Part shown: positions 1 to 12,240 of the stretch, piece by piece
Layout: each line of letters opens with the position of its first letter
Numbering within the stretch: position 1 is the first letter of the stretch
Source: Armillaria gallica
Lineage: Eukaryota; Basidiomycota; Agaricomycetes; Agaricales; Physalacriaceae
Length of the DNA: 64,000 nt
Reading direction: 5' to 3'
NCBI GenBank assembly: GCA_037576215.1
Contig: JBANDB010000011.1
Coordinates: forward strand, 248,001 to 312,000
Notes under the pieces: model-generated
Database searches by the model: none
What the model saw: only the letters and a program-made list of their open reading frames with translations
What the model was told of the DNA's origin: nothing
Translations under genes and position numbers: made by a program

Positions 1-602
1 GTGGCAAGTCCGAATCCTTGATCAATTTTGGGAATCCATGGCAAAGCTGAAGGTGCCATGGATGCTTGCAAGGATCATAAGTAATGTGTATTACTAAAAC
101 CAAATACATCACTGTCAAAAATGGGGGCATTAGATATTGGAAGGGGAGGGAGGCATGGTCTATGGCTCATACATGTACGGGACAGGTTGCAGAGCTGTGA
201 GGTCATGTCAGACAAAGCACTCCAGAATCGTGCACAGACGGGCAAGTGAGGATTGAAGCTTGCTCTGAAAGAGGGATAAGAAATGACGAAAGAAAGTAAG
301 GCATGTAATTAATTCTTTACAGTTCTTGGCACCATTTATGGTGCGACCCCCATACCAGCCTCAAGTACTTGGCATCGTTATGTTTTCACTCGACAACGAC
401 CTATGCGAAGGATGTCAGAACACGAATGAAAGATAACTAACAAAATGATACCTTATTCATCCTCCAAATCCACTGCTCCTGCCTTTCGAAATAATCCTCA
501 ATCAAAAAGTGCTTGCTATAGGACAGCTTATCATTTCTGCAATCCTTGTTCTACCACCACATTCAATAGATGATTCTGGATGTGTCGTGAGTATACGATG
601 TT
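1..602. other. no supported gene
   Basis: I see no recognisable coding region in this stretch. It is mixed-composition sequence downstream of the minus-strand reading frame that stops at about 603. It may hold the 3' untranslated region of that gene. Confidence 0.4.
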
Positions 603-1272
603 TCACTGACACGGGATACCACAAACCTTGACTTTTACTGTGATACCAGAAGCCTTTGTCCCTTTCTCAATGCCCATATTGACCTCAGCATCAACTGACC
701 TTTTCACCATCCCAGGATCGATGGTGTCTGGCTGGCCATTCACCCCAGGAACCTAAATTTCCAGCCTCTCTTCATTGGGAACTCAGGAGCACCCTCCTCG
801 ACGTATTTGAGAGGTCCAGCGCTGGGAGTGATGGCTTTGACTGTGAGATCTCAGTCATTGACACTGAAGTTCTTGATCAGTTTCCGGAACTCTGAGTTGG
901 TCAAGACAAGCTTGATGAGCGCCAACGCATGGTGTGTTTCTGTAAGGCCATCAAGCCCAGAAAAGGTGTGTTCGACACATACTGGGTATCTCCTTCTAGA
1001 TTTCCCTTGTTAATGCCTCAAACAATCTCCATGAAGTCGACCTCCATTGTGTCAGAACTAGTCTTGTATGGGTTTGTCACTGTCACCTTCTTCTGGATCA
1101 TGCAGCGCAGCGCCTGAGAGTCTCTTGGATGTCGATGATGAGCTTCTGGCCATTTGAAAGTTTGAAGGCATGGAGGTGTAGACATGGTGGGGATCCATCG
1201 CTGACTCAGACTCTGAAATTTTGTCACAATGATATTCAGAAGAGGTCCTGAGAATAAAAAATGACATGGCAT
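603..1272 (-). CDS. C-terminal exons of an unrecognised spliced gene
   Basis: Read on the minus strand, about 1270-1025, 960-790 and 730-603 give protein-like sequence in three successive blocks. The last block is a lysine/valine-rich stretch ending in GIPCQ and a TGA at 603. The middle block contains a hydrophobic helix (HALALIKLVLTNSEF). The blocks lie in different frames, so either short introns or small indels separate them; a TGA interrupts the middle block. I do not recognise the family and assign no function. The start lies upstream and was not found. The alternative, chance open frames, is less likely because all three blocks are on one strand and in sensible order. Confidence 0.4.
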
Positions 1273-4200
1273 AAATACTACACATATGCGCTAAAATCAA
1301 AGCATGTACTCGACTCAAATCATTGGAAAGAAAAATGAGAACTGAGACAAGGACGGCCTTATTGCGTGCATGCTGTATTGAAATTTGTCTTGCAATATGA
1401 ACAGTACAGATATGTGTTGCTTAACAATGAAATATTGTATGAGAACGAGCGAGCTGAAAGGAAACGGAGTGGTCTCGGAGCAAAAGGATCTTGCGGAAAA
1501 CTTGCGGATATGACGTACTGAATACGTGTGACTCTCTGCTCCTAATACTATTCTATGATATATCGTACATATATACTGTAGGAAAAGGGGAATCACCAAC
1601 AAACACAGCCACAAAAAAAAAGCTCAGGTTGCAAAGACCGAATCCTGTATACACAGGACTCGGAACCTTCCCATCTGTTGGACTATGCACATGAATCATG
1701 CGCATACGATCTGTTGGTACTGGGATTTCAGATGGAGTTTGATTCATGCTCAAGATATAGCTGATATGCGCCGACGCCTTCCAGTATCGAAAGTGAGGAT
1801 TAGTCTTAAAGAGTGAAGCACACGCACGTACCAGTGTTGATGCCATGGATGCTGGACCCTATTCCTTACTGGCACCTACTATGCAATAATGAGACCCGGT
1901 CGTCTTTGCTTTCTCAAGAAACGGGCATCATTCACGTCAGGCACATCATACTAAGCCCGAATACGATTGAATTACAACAACAGTCACCGATGGTTCCGGA
2001 ACGAGAGACACTGGGGGCGGCCAGAGTCATCAACTGGCTGTAGCAACTTGGTCATTACTCGTATCCGGAGGAGTGTTGGGATTCAAGGCACTCAAAATAT
2101 CTGGGGAGAGAGAAGATTGGTTCAGATCGGCCTGAAGGAGAAGAACGAGTCTTACATTGGCTATTACATAACTTTCAAAACCATCAATACGATGGACCTG
2201 ATAAAACGTTCCGTTTAATGTAGATTGGACATAGAACTTTAAGGAAGTGGCCTTACATGTGTCTCCGTAACGACACTCATATACCAGTCTGATCTGCTAC
2301 CGTCACATTGTGTATGGTCTTACGCAAAAACATAAGGAACGATAAATGAGCGGCGAAGGGGAGTTTTGAGGAGAGAAGGTATACGGCACCTGGACCCTAA
2401 ATGGTTTAATGAAAAATTGCCGAGACGAATCAAAGCACAAGGTTATAGCCTAGGAAGGCGATGATTTTCGAACTGAGAACCAGAAACATAGATATCAAAA
2501 GTGTGGTGCTCTTCCTGCATCCCCATTTCTGAGAATCGGAAATTGCGATCTCTGATTCGCAGGGGCGGATTCAGGGTCTCAAAATCCCAATCCCGTTAAA
2601 GCTCTGACTCACACACAAAATGCGGTCGCGGCTTAAATGAGCTCTAAGGAAAGTGATGCGATGAGAAATGCAGTCAGAGTTGTCAGGCTCAGCATGTCAA
2701 TGCGGCCCGAATTTGGCAGGAATTTTGTCTACCATCCCAGAACATTGCGACAATGGACTCCTGCGATGGTGGTTGTTTGAATATACAATAGAACCAGAAA
2801 AATAATCCAGGTAAATCGTGTTTAAGCGCAGACGAGCGAGGCAGTTGGACGACGACCACATAAGAGGCGGGAAACACGTGCCGAACCCAAGGGGCGCCGA
2901 GAGTAGAGCCGAGCCCCCCAACGTAAGGACAATGCAAAAGCGCTGGAAACGACCGACTTAACCAAAATACACAGCCACCCGACCGAGCCAGGACTCGGAA
3001 TGAACAACTTGTGAAACAGAGAGTAGGGTGTACAAGCACTGACCCTCCAAATCTCCGACAGCTATGTTCCCGTGGGAGGAATATTTCTGAGTAGCCAGAC
3101 ATTCCTTATATATGAAGTGAGGCGGCGCATTCAGATGGTATGCCATATCTTGCATAAAAGCTGGAAGAGGAAGAGAGCGGAGCATTGAAAACTAGACATA
3201 ACACCTTCATTGTCAAGATCTCCTCGTCGTGGATGGTCGTAGCGGTGATTCACAAGAAGAAGAAATTGCTTTCTATTTTTGAACATGGCGTGCCGGCGGC
3301 ATTGCCTCCCCTGCGAATGTATACAGACTAGACGGTACTGAACGGGAATGCGCACCTTATTCCTTGACACCACGTACATGTACCAATCTTCGAATGGTTC
3401 TTGAAACCAATAGCGCCGTGATTTAAGCCGACTGGTGATGCGCCGTGACTGGGGACTCTGTCGTTCCGTTATTTGGATCTCTCAAAACCACACAAGCCAG
3501 GTCTAAGTAATCGATGTGAGTCAATGACCGGCATAGAACGTCGACGGTAGCGGTAGAAATCGTGGACGTTGCAGCCCTTGTAGGAAACCCGCAGGGATGT
3601 TATTCCTGAAGTCGACCTGTAGTGGCGGGCGAGACGTGTCCCAATGTCGGAGTTTCTGGCAGTCGCACAAACCAGGCCCGGTGGACCAAAGTCAATGACC
3701 GGTTTAAAACCAAGATGATAGCGATAGCGACGATGGATGTCAGATACCCTTATAAAAGACTGAGCGAAGATGCCGAGAAATCGGCATTTAAAACTTACTT
3801 TCAATTCCTTGCGTTCAGCCTGCCGGGAAGGACCGGTAGGCGCATCCTTGTACTGAGCCGGAGCAAGGAGTCATGCCAATGATTCGAGACAACGATTGTG
3901 GATGCAGCCAACGTTGGATTTCCCTGTTTATAGAGATCAATTTTTCACCAATACTGTAGAATAATTCATTACACCATAAAACCCAGCTATCCAACATAAA
4001 ATGTCCAGAATATTTACCGCTACCAACCCCATGGCAATCAGATCCGACAATTCACGCGTCGCGAACCGCCTAAGCGGTCAGTTGTTTCAATTGCTTTCAG
4101 AAATAATATTGGGAGTTGGAAGACATCGCTTGGCGAATCAGACAATGAGGAGAATATCGTGAAGCAGCTGAGCAAAAACAGAGGCTTATAGTAGCAGCAA

Positions 4201-4421
4201 GACAAGACAACAGAGACTAGAATCAACATGCACCAACAATGAATCTGGCCTTGCTGCTGTCGGTATTCTCCGGCACGACTTGCAACGTTGAACTCCCAGT
4301 TTCTATCAAACCTTATTCGACTTCAGGATTGAGTTCTGCCTGTTACGACATCGCCGTTCAACTCCTAAATTTGGTTTCACCGCGTTCTTCAGAAGGAGCA
4401 TCAGTAATCGTTAGACGAGCT
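1273..4421. other. CpG-rich stretch with unassigned short reading frames
   Basis: Several frames of 60-137 codons exist, the longest on the minus strand at 2689-3102 (Cys/Pro/Gly-rich, no known motif). None could be tied to a family. A diverged direct duplication of about 75 bp is visible at 3492-3570 and 3665-3745; both copies share the string TCAATGACCGG and lie about 178 bp apart. No RNA gene or element end was recognised. Confidence 0.35.
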
Positions 4422-4889
4422 CTAATCGATATCGGGAACTACGTCTTCCGGTTTAAACCTATCATCATTCAGCTTCCTCCTGAGGCCTTTCAAGAATGTG
4501 CGCATAGAAACACTTTCATAGTACGGCACCGACCCACGCACAGCACGTCCCTGATGGACCGTAACGTTCTCAGCTTTCGGGACGGGTTCAAGACTAAAAT
4601 TACGCACCATTAGTTTCTCAGCGACCTTCGCGATGAATGGGAGGAGCATGCCCGGCTCCCTCATAGAAAGCACTAGCACGAATATCCCACCGACGCCACC
4701 GAAAATACTCAAAACGGTATCAGGCCAATCCCGCCAGCGAACATCGAGTCGCCTATAAGCTCCCGGGAGAGTAAAATCCCCCGTAACACCGAAAATAAGG
4801 ATCATCGACGATAACAGGATGTGCCTCCGTAACGTCCGCGCGAGTGAAAACAGTGTTCCCGTAGCCGCACCAGCAGGCGTTTCCCGCAT
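4422..4889 (-). CDS. hypothetical exon with a membrane-like segment
   Basis: This minus-strand frame of 155 codons has a basic N-terminus and a hydrophobic stretch near residues 25-40. A second, glycine-rich hydrophobic stretch at about residues 60-80 (FGGVGGIFVLVL) could span a membrane. The C-terminal third is basic (LRRKLNDDRFKPED). Neighbouring minus-strand frames at 4963-5313 and 5390-5635 may be further exons of the same gene, because they have the same orientation and similar CpG-rich composition. No family was recognised. The start is uncertain, as an upstream exon is likely. Confidence 0.35.
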   Translation of the reverse strand: MRETPAGAATGTLFSLARTLRRHILLSSMILIFGVTGDFTLPGAYRRLDVRWRDWPDTVLSIFGGVGGIFVLVLSMREPGMLLPFIAKVAEKLMVRNFSLEPVPKAENVTVHQGRAVRGSVPYYESVSMRTFLKGLRRKLNDDRFKPEDVVPDID

Positions 4890-6212
4890 GGTAAGCTAGA
4901 ACGTGCGACTTTGCCGTACATGGGAGGTGGATATGTCCACGCGCGAATACGTTTGTCGTTGACTATAATTGGTTTACAGGGCGCCATATACTGGTATCCC
5001 AGAAGTCGAGGATGAAGGCTTGGGGGATGATGTGCAACTCCGGAGATGATTCCCATCTGACGGTGGCTATAGTCGAGCTGTCAAGGAAGATGCTTTTGAG
5101 ACTAGCTGTTGCTGGTGAATCCTCGACGAACAGAAGGAAAGGTGATTCTTCGATGATATGGAGTACCAGTGGCCGGTACGGATACGTTGGATAGTCGTCC
5201 CTGGGAGTTGTCAAACAAACATGTATCCCATGAAGTAGATGTCGTTGCCCTGAAAGAATATAAATTTCGGCGCGTTGGGTCCTATGCGATTTTGAGTCCA
5301 ACCGATAACGCAATGTATATCTCGCAAGGACGAAGTACGTTTGTCTGAAGGTCAGACACGAATAAATCTAGGTCTTCCGTCGAAGATGTTTACACCGACA
5401 TGGGAGAGAGGAATCGGTTCGCATCATCTCGGTTGCGGCATCTTTGCCGCCCAAGAAGCTCCAGTCGGGATTGAATGAAAGACATGACGGAGTCGGGAAG
5501 TTCTTCGTCGTCCGGACGACGGCGTTTATCGCAGATAGCTGTCAACGAGCCACGATGTGGGCCAAGATCTTGCAAAATATTCAGCCGTCGTCCTCGCATT
5601 CGAACGAGACCCTTACCGTATGGCCTCGTTGACACAAACTCTAAATTAGTGATTATCGCCGTCCTCCTGTCTCGGCGCGGTCTTCCTTGCGAATCTATTC
5701 CTCCTACACGTCGAAAGCCCTACACCAATACCCACTATCAAAATTTCATCATTTCCAGATTCCCTCATGTTGCGAACATACGGATCGCCATACAATACTT
5801 TGATATTGAAGGGTAGCGACAGATACTTTGGTCGTGAGAGAAGCCCGGTCTACTGTCTGGGGCAGCGAGGATGATTTCCCATGGTCGGGCTGACAAGTCT
5901 AGCGTCGTATTTGAGTGAAAAGGTCGCCGAGTTGAGTGGAAAACGGTAGATCACCGTCAACAGAGGTGTACAACGAATAAAGAGGGGTCCTTATCAAGGC
6001 CTACTTTTAGGCGGAACGTCAGTTCGCCAAATGTAGAGTGCCATACCTAAAACGGGCTGATCAGCAAGACATTCTATAAGATGGAGCTGAAGCCTACGTT
6101 CGGCAAAAAGTGGCCTTCATCTGTCAGTTCTTGGGTTACCTTTACTGCGGCCAGGCTTGGTGATCAAGGTGGACGTATCCTAAATGAAATATTAAATTTT
6201 GGGAGATACAGT
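4890..6212 (-). other. exon-like minus-strand frames, unresolved gene model
   Basis: Minus-strand frames at 4963-5313 and 5390-5635 have protein-like composition but no recognised motif. They sit between the frame ending at 4422 and the frame beginning at 6521, and could be the middle exons of one long minus-strand gene. I could not fix splice sites with confidence across this stretch. Confidence 0.25.
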
Positions 6213-6521
6213 CTATAACGATAGACATACGGTATGCCATCCGAGAGTTCGTCGGTAAGGAAGGATCGGCAAGGTGATGTTCGTCGGTGCTCCTAGATTT
6301 TTGCCATCGACGTCCGTGATGATAACACTACCTGATGGTGTGGGAGACACTGCTCCGTGTTCGAGAAGAACGCTAAACCGACGAACTGCCATACTGGTCC
6401 TTTGAATAAAATGGAAGGACTGGCTGGCGCCTATGATAATGAGAGTCAAGAGACGGAGCAAAGGATGGATATAATGCAACTCACGGTTCCCATTTGCAAC
6501 CGTCGTCACCAACCACTCCAA
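6213..6521 (-). CDS. hypothetical exon with a plausible 5' splice site
   Basis: This minus-strand frame of 102 codons reads through a hydrophobic helix (LLRLLTLIIIG) and then a Gly/Pro/Thr-rich stretch. The coding quality ends at about 6228 with GTATGT on the minus strand. A TTTAG acceptor follows some 50 bp downstream, matching the short introns seen elsewhere in the window. No domain was recognised. It may be an upstream exon of the gene ending near 4422. Confidence 0.3.
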   Translation of the reverse strand: MEWLVTTVANGNRELHYIHPLLRLLTLIIIGASQSFHFIQRTSMAVRRFSVLLEHGAVSPTPSGSVIITDVDGKNLGAPTNITLPILPYRRTLGWHTVCLSL

Positions 6522-7270
6522 AGCCTATCATGATGCATGAACCCCGAGCCCGAATCACAACCGAGTACTGAATACTGATTCCGAAATCAGACGATCATCG
6601 CTACAACGGTCGTTATCGAGACAACGTTTTGGAATTGCCATTCGACAACCCTCAACGAAGAGACGATGGCGATATTTGGGGAGAACGCCTCGGAGCCGGA
6701 AGATAGGGAGTCGTCAATAGTAGCATACAGAGTCCAACCTAGATAATTATCAGATCATCGAATAAAAATGAGGACAAGTACACACCAAGACTATCGGTAC
6801 TACCTGACATGGACACCTCAGCCATGCTAATCCCCCAAAGTCAAATAACCTCGGAGACGCCTAGAGTCCTATGCTTTCGTGTATATGTGAGAAAGACAAA
6901 AATCTAACATGTGCAAAACTAAGGACAGTGCCCGAGAACAGATCAAGCGCACATACCCAGGACAACCTAGCTTTACCACAGTCGGCAGACAATGGTAGCG
7001 ACAGTTGGACGATACGCCAGTTGCGAGCTAAATACAGTTCAAGAATGTCGAATCAAACGTAGAAAATGTACATACCAGGTACAATGTCCAGATCGTCGTG
7101 GCAGGCAAGTTCAAGATAAAGAACCGCTTAATACCCCGAGCATATTCGCAGGGGCGGGTACTGATACTGCTGTATGTTCCGCGATTTCTTGGCTGCATAT
7201 GAGAATAAGAAAATAAAGTGAAAAAGAGAGAAGGCATGCATAAAATCCATTCGCGTCAGACAGCGCGATG
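6522..7270. other. no assigned gene
   Basis: Short frames occur on both strands (6871-7062 plus, 7028-7237 minus). The minus-strand frame begins with a hydrophobic stretch (LFFTLFSYS) but shows no motif. I see no repeats or RNA genes here. Confidence 0.3.
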
Positions 7271-7450
7271 TCAGAGCATGAAACAGGGTGTCTCCGAATG
7301 CTTTGTTGTCACTGCCGCATCCTCTTGCAGTGGTTTGTCGCCGTCCTCGGTGGTGGTAGTGGTTTGCCAGGGTGTCTCAAAATATTTCGATGTTACTGCT
7401 GCGTCCTCTTGGAGAGAATGGAGGTCGGCGTCGGTGTAGGTAGTGGTGGT
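7271..7450 (-). CDS. exon encoding two tandem acidic peptide repeats
   Basis: On the minus strand this segment encodes two consecutive copies of a peptide of about 28 residues sharing LQEDAAVT and ETP, preceded by threonine runs. The matching DNA repeats are at about 7286-7366 and 7371-7450. Conservation of the peptide in one frame, with synonymous differences (gca/gcg, gcc/gct), argues that this frame is or was translated. The exon ends at a TGA at 7271. The wider gene and its function are unknown. Confidence 0.4.
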   Translation of the reverse strand, partial: TTTTYTDADLHSLQEDAAVTSKYFETPWQTTTTTEDGDKPLQEDAAVTTKHSETPCFML

Positions 7451-9685
7451 TGATCATCAAGACGCGCGACGCCAATATCAAATTTCTACCGATTTTCGGA
7501 TTTCGGTCTTTCGGACCGATTTTCCACGTGGAACTCATGCGGGCGTGCATGGCCCTAGCTTGACCCCAGCGACGATGTGTCCTAATAATTCAGCCTTACG
7601 TAACCGACAACTCTCCCATCTTGAGCGAGGGATTTATCTGGAGTTTTCGTGATTTTCCCCCATTTGACTTCAATTTTAGGCATCTCTCCATCCTTTTTAT
7701 CGATAATATCGGCCTTATTGTATATTTCGCGGCGAAACTTGCGCTTAATTTCCACGGTAACGTTACTAACGTATGAGCTCACTTTTGTGCTCTCTTCCGC
7801 ACTGAACCTGCTCACCAAACGTATACTTTATCTGGTGCATGTGTCATCAACCTTTCTCCAAGAGAAATCGACGTTATCTGCCTCACAACAAGGACTTACT
7901 ACTGGAACCAACCCGTTTCCAGTGTACTCGCGTCCTTCAGGATTTGGTGGCAATAGATAAGACTTTCCTCAGTCCGCTCGGTACTCAGAGGGCTTTCTCG
8001 GTCGGTGGACTTGCATGTAAAATACCGGCCACCTATCCGTGCGATTCCAGCCATTCATGGAGCGTATTGGAACGGCACCTAGCTGCTGTAACTTGAAGTA
8101 TAGATTATCCGTCGTTGTTCTGAGACTGATTTCAAATTTGTATTCAAGATGACCACACATTGGATCTACATAAAAGCAATAGAGATCTATTCTTCCTGAA
8201 TTCCCTTTGGCGGTCTACGAATTCTGCCGGTGTGCGTCTTTCTGAGCCAGCGTTTTGACAACTTGAAAGTACTGGAAGTAGGCGGATTTTTGTCGATTGC
8301 AGAGAGGCCTCTACGAAAATTCTGTCAGTCGATACTGTGCTCATCAAACCTCTGCTCTTCCCAGCAGCTCTGTGAACTTCTCTACTACTTATCCCGTCTG
8401 ACGCATAAACACCTGCGCGGTCCTCAACACGCAAGCTCTCCGTCAACTTACTGATCGTTTTGATAGAAAGGTGCCCACAACAACATCAATTACACCTGCT
8501 CAGGTTCAGATAGCGACCAGTATGGGGATTCGGCGTAAGTGTGGGTTGAGACTAGTTCACTCACAAGCGTTACAGTGAATGAGCCGTAAGTTGACCTCTC
8601 CGTCCCTGTGGAATATCTCATCAGAGTATTCGATCTCCCGTACCGTTGATCTGTGAGCGGAAGTCGGTACTAATATTAATAGCGCTGTGCGAGACAACTC
8701 ACCAGAACGGGGATATCAGAAGGACAGGACGGCGTGAGGCGGCCGCAGGAATGCGGATTCGCTCTCGAGGTTTTGGAGATTCCTTGCAACAACAATCCAG
8801 GAATAACGAGGCGGAGAGCCTCGCAGGGCATGCCTACCATCAGGACCATAGCTTCTGGTCTTCGCTTGAAGGTTCAAATGTTTGGTTCATGAAATAAAGA
8901 GGGATAAGTAAGTGATGAACACGGTAGATGATCTGACAAAGAGCTCCTGCCGTCATGGAAATATTAACTTCTTTGACAGGAACAATGGAAGGAGTCGAAG
9001 CTTTTGTGCAACTAAACAGAAATTTTGGAGGAGTCGCCGAGAATACAGACCAGAAGGCGAGGCATATCAATGTCGTAGGGAGAAGTAGGATCCTTGAGAT
9101 TCGGCAGAAGGAGCTAAGGTAAGTCGTTATCCTCTTACGAGTAGTGACTTTCTGAGACCTACACCGAGCAGAGATCAAAGTCACGTATCAATCTAACAAT
9201 ATCATCTCTGTCTTTCCGGCGCCAGATGGGCATGGACCTCGTGAGCACAAGGGATGCTTGACTGCCCCTATGTCCACACTTTAAGCAAGATCGTGCTCCC
9301 CTTGGTGATCTTTACAAGGCGTAATTAAGACTCGAGGCTGTACGTATGTTTTTCCTCAGAAGTGACTCAGATATAGTGCTCAAAAATGGATATTAGAACA
9401 TGGGCTGTGGGCGGGTTTACATCGAGTCCTCAAGGCCACATTAGCGCTGCTCAGACTGCTCTATCTGTCGTATCAAGTTAATTGGACTCCTGAAGACGTA
9501 TATTACGACAACTAAGCTTTATATTGAATGTATGCATCAATTCGGGTGCCTATCCTTTGGCAGTGGGGCCGGTAACAACGCAATGGTTGGAGCGTGGTAA
9601 CTTCTTCACCTTGCTTGCCTGTTACCACCTATCGTCAACTTAATACCAGCATACACCAGCTAGGGGTTTTATTGAAAACATACCA
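7451..9685. other. unassigned frames upstream of the HET-related gene
   Basis: Minus-strand frames at 7582-7818 (Lys/Glu-rich) and 8144-8446 and a plus-strand frame at 7649-7960 have some protein-like stretches but no recognised motif. 8900-9685 shows nothing I can name and probably includes the promoter of the plus-strand gene starting at 9686. Confidence 0.3.
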
Positions 9686-12240
9686 ATGGCTTTTGGGCCG
9701 GACATTCCGATTCTCTCTGGTTGGGCTACTTCCGGTGCCTCCAGAGAATCTAACTATGAAGACGACGACTCAGTAAGCACATAAAAGCATGCCCAGAAGG
9801 ACAAGGAATAACACATTGTAGGAATGCGACCCGAGTCTCCCTGTGGTCCCTCTCTCCACCTTCGACAAGACTGGCCAAGAAGAATCAACCATTCCAGTGC
9901 TGAAGCAACAGTCCTTCACTGGTAGAGTCTTACCATCCACTGTCACCTACATTCCCTGCGGGGTGCTAGGTGTTCAAGGAGTGTTGCAGAAGCTCAACGT
10001 CCTAGATTGCACTCCGGGTAGTTCCAGATACAACACGTGGGAATACTTCGTCGCTGAAGACTGTAACCTTGGGACTGCCTATGCTCATTTGCGCTACAAG
10101 CGACATGACATTGATATTGGCAAGCATGTCACGGAAGCGCGCGCAGACGATGAGAAGATGTGACGAAATTTGCTGGAGAAGAGAGAGATCGGGGAGTATG
10201 CACCCCCTCGGCGCGTCTGGGATCTGCATGCTAATCGAGTGGTGCCATGGTGGGCCGCCAGCAAATGCTCATGGGCGATATCACATGCATGGGTCGCCGA
10301 TGCGGATCTCAAGTACGAGATGACACCCATAAATGGATATGAATAGGGATGGTCACCGTGTCCGTAGTACGGTGTATACGGACGGTACCTACGGATACGG
10401 TCACCTTCCCGTGAGCCTCGCAATCTGTGACCCTACGGTACGGATATGGTGCGGCGATTGGCCTTCACGGACCAAATTCTACGGGTAGTTCTAACCGTAT
10501 ACGGCCGTTCACGGATAGTAATGGTAACGCCTCTTTTTCTGGATGCAGGAGGTGAAATAGCGCGCTGGGTGTTTGATTAACTACTGAAGAACTTACGAAA
10601 ACATTGGTGACCGAGTTTTGGCAGCCGTACATCATCAATTCAGCTGATTTTGTGAGTCGTCGCTGCCTTAAAAATGTATTCTATTGACATGCTGCTTTCA
10701 CAGATCATCAATAATGTAGGTAAATGACAAGGATATGGGGAGATGGTGTATCACTCACTTTAGGTACACATGTACTGGTACGTATGTGTTTTTTTTGTCA
10801 GCTCTGCGCACGGCCGTATGTATGGCCGTGAGGACCGTAAATGTAACCATCGATGCCATTGCAAGAGTTGACTGGGCATCGACGGTACGGTTACGGGAAC
10901 AACCGTAGCCGTAGATGACCGCCACTTCTACGGCTGTATCCGTTACGGTATGGTGATCATCCCTAGATATGAATGGCCTGTGCCGATGCCGAAGGATGCC
11001 GACATTGACCGCATCAGGATCGAGATGCTGAACTTTGGTGCGGAGTATGTCTGGTTAGATGTTCTGTGTTTGAGGCAAGAGGGTCAGGGTGAGGATCCAC
11101 ACGGTACTACACAGAAGGTATGGGACGATAGGGAGATTCTGCGCAAGGAGGAGTGGAAAGTCGACTTGCCAATGATTGGATGGGTGTATCACAGTGCCCG
11201 TCAGGTGGCGTGCTACTTGAGCGGTCTGGGTCTGCCGCTGAGTTTCAAAACGTACCAGGACTTGATGGACGAGCGGTGTTGGTTTAACTGAGCATGGACA
11301 CTGCAGTCTACAGGAGACTCCTCGTGGGGTAGTCATCGCCAGGAAGACCTGCGACGATCACATGATTGACAAAAGGTTCATGACAGAGCAGATGCAAATG
11401 TGGTTGCATCACAGACTGTGCGAGTTGCAGCATATACTACAATGGACGATGTGGGGAGAGCAAATAGTTCACTTCCTGGAGGAGATGAAGAAACGGAAAT
11501 CATCCAAACCTGTGGATAAAATTGCCGGGCTGGTATACTTGCTCCAGTTGAAGTGCATCCCAATATACGATGTGGGTCAGTCTGAAGGGGATGCCTGGAC
11601 AGACCTCCTGAATGTTGCGGATGGCCAACTTCATGCAGTCTTATTATTCTTGTACCATAAACCGAACGGAGAGAAATCCTGGCAACCATCATGGCAGCTG
11701 GTAATGACGGAGAGACTTCCTGACCCATATATTTCCTGGTGCTTTGTTGATGTTCCAAATGTTCATTGGAGGAAGGAAGATGGTGACTTGTACGATGGAC
11801 CTCATATGGAGGCATGCCATGTGCGGGGATTAGCTGACAAATTATGGAATAAGCAATACGGTCAGTTCAGTGTCAAAAATTCCTCTGGGGCAGAGTATAC
11901 CTTCAAAATTGACACCTACCATACATGCCCAATACCTGATGGCCCGTATACACTATTAGGTGTCATCAGAGATAGCCTCCAAGTGGAAGGAAGCTTCTGG
12001 GTCGTCAGGAAAGTAGAGGAGCCTGAGAGAAATTTTAGGAAAGTGTTGGTGGTCCGGATGGGGAAATTTTCAAAACCAGAGAGCTTTGCAAACCTTGATG
12101 TCTACAGGTACACTAAAACCAAGGGGGTACCGGAATGTCGGCCCAGAGCACCGGGTAGGGAGGGAGGGTCAAGCACCAGTCACAAAAAAATTTATATGAC
12201 CTCTCGAAATTTCAATTTTTTCCTGTGTAACTCAATGTAA
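9686..12240 (+). pseudogene. HET-related (heterokaryon-incompatibility-like) protein, interrupted by a MITE
   Basis: Exon 1 starts at the ATG at 9686. A 49-bp intron (GTAAGC...TTGTAG, 9773-9821) follows, then one long reading frame. Motifs in order are a VLGVQGVL segment near 9965, AISHAW at about 10277, YVWLDVLCLRQE at about 11052 (the HET signature that corresponds to WIDxxCINQ), and a DERCWFN-x-AWTLQ segment at about 11270. The region from 11362 continues in another frame with DKIAGLVYL and IPDGPYTLLG motifs that I associate with the C-terminal half of this basidiomycete family. HET-domain proteins trigger cell death on non-self recognition in ascomycetes; a role in this basidiomycete branch is inference. 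Damage seen: TGA at 10161 and 11289, a 7-bp insertion at about 11307, and a 622-bp MITE at 10344. The C-terminal end is uncertain, because a repeat begins near 12155. Confidence 0.8.
10344..10965. mobile_element. hAT-like MITE in the HET-related gene
   Basis: The element starts TAGGGATGGTCACC and ends with the inverted complement of TAGGGATGATCACC, so 13 of 14 terminal bases match. It is flanked by perfect 8-bp duplications GATATGAA at 10336-10343 and 10966-10973, the size made by hAT transposases. Subterminal regions on both strands are crowded with ACGG/CCGTA motifs. It encodes no transposase, so it is non-autonomous. Removing element plus one duplication leaves the HET reading frame open across the junction (630 bp, divisible by three) and restores a YEWPVPMPKD stretch. 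Confidence 0.9.

Noticed and set aside
2689..3102. 137-codon minus-strand protein
   Set aside because: Open but with no motif, no splice context and an atypical Cys/Pro/Phe-rich composition; overlapping frames in other phases are nearly as long.
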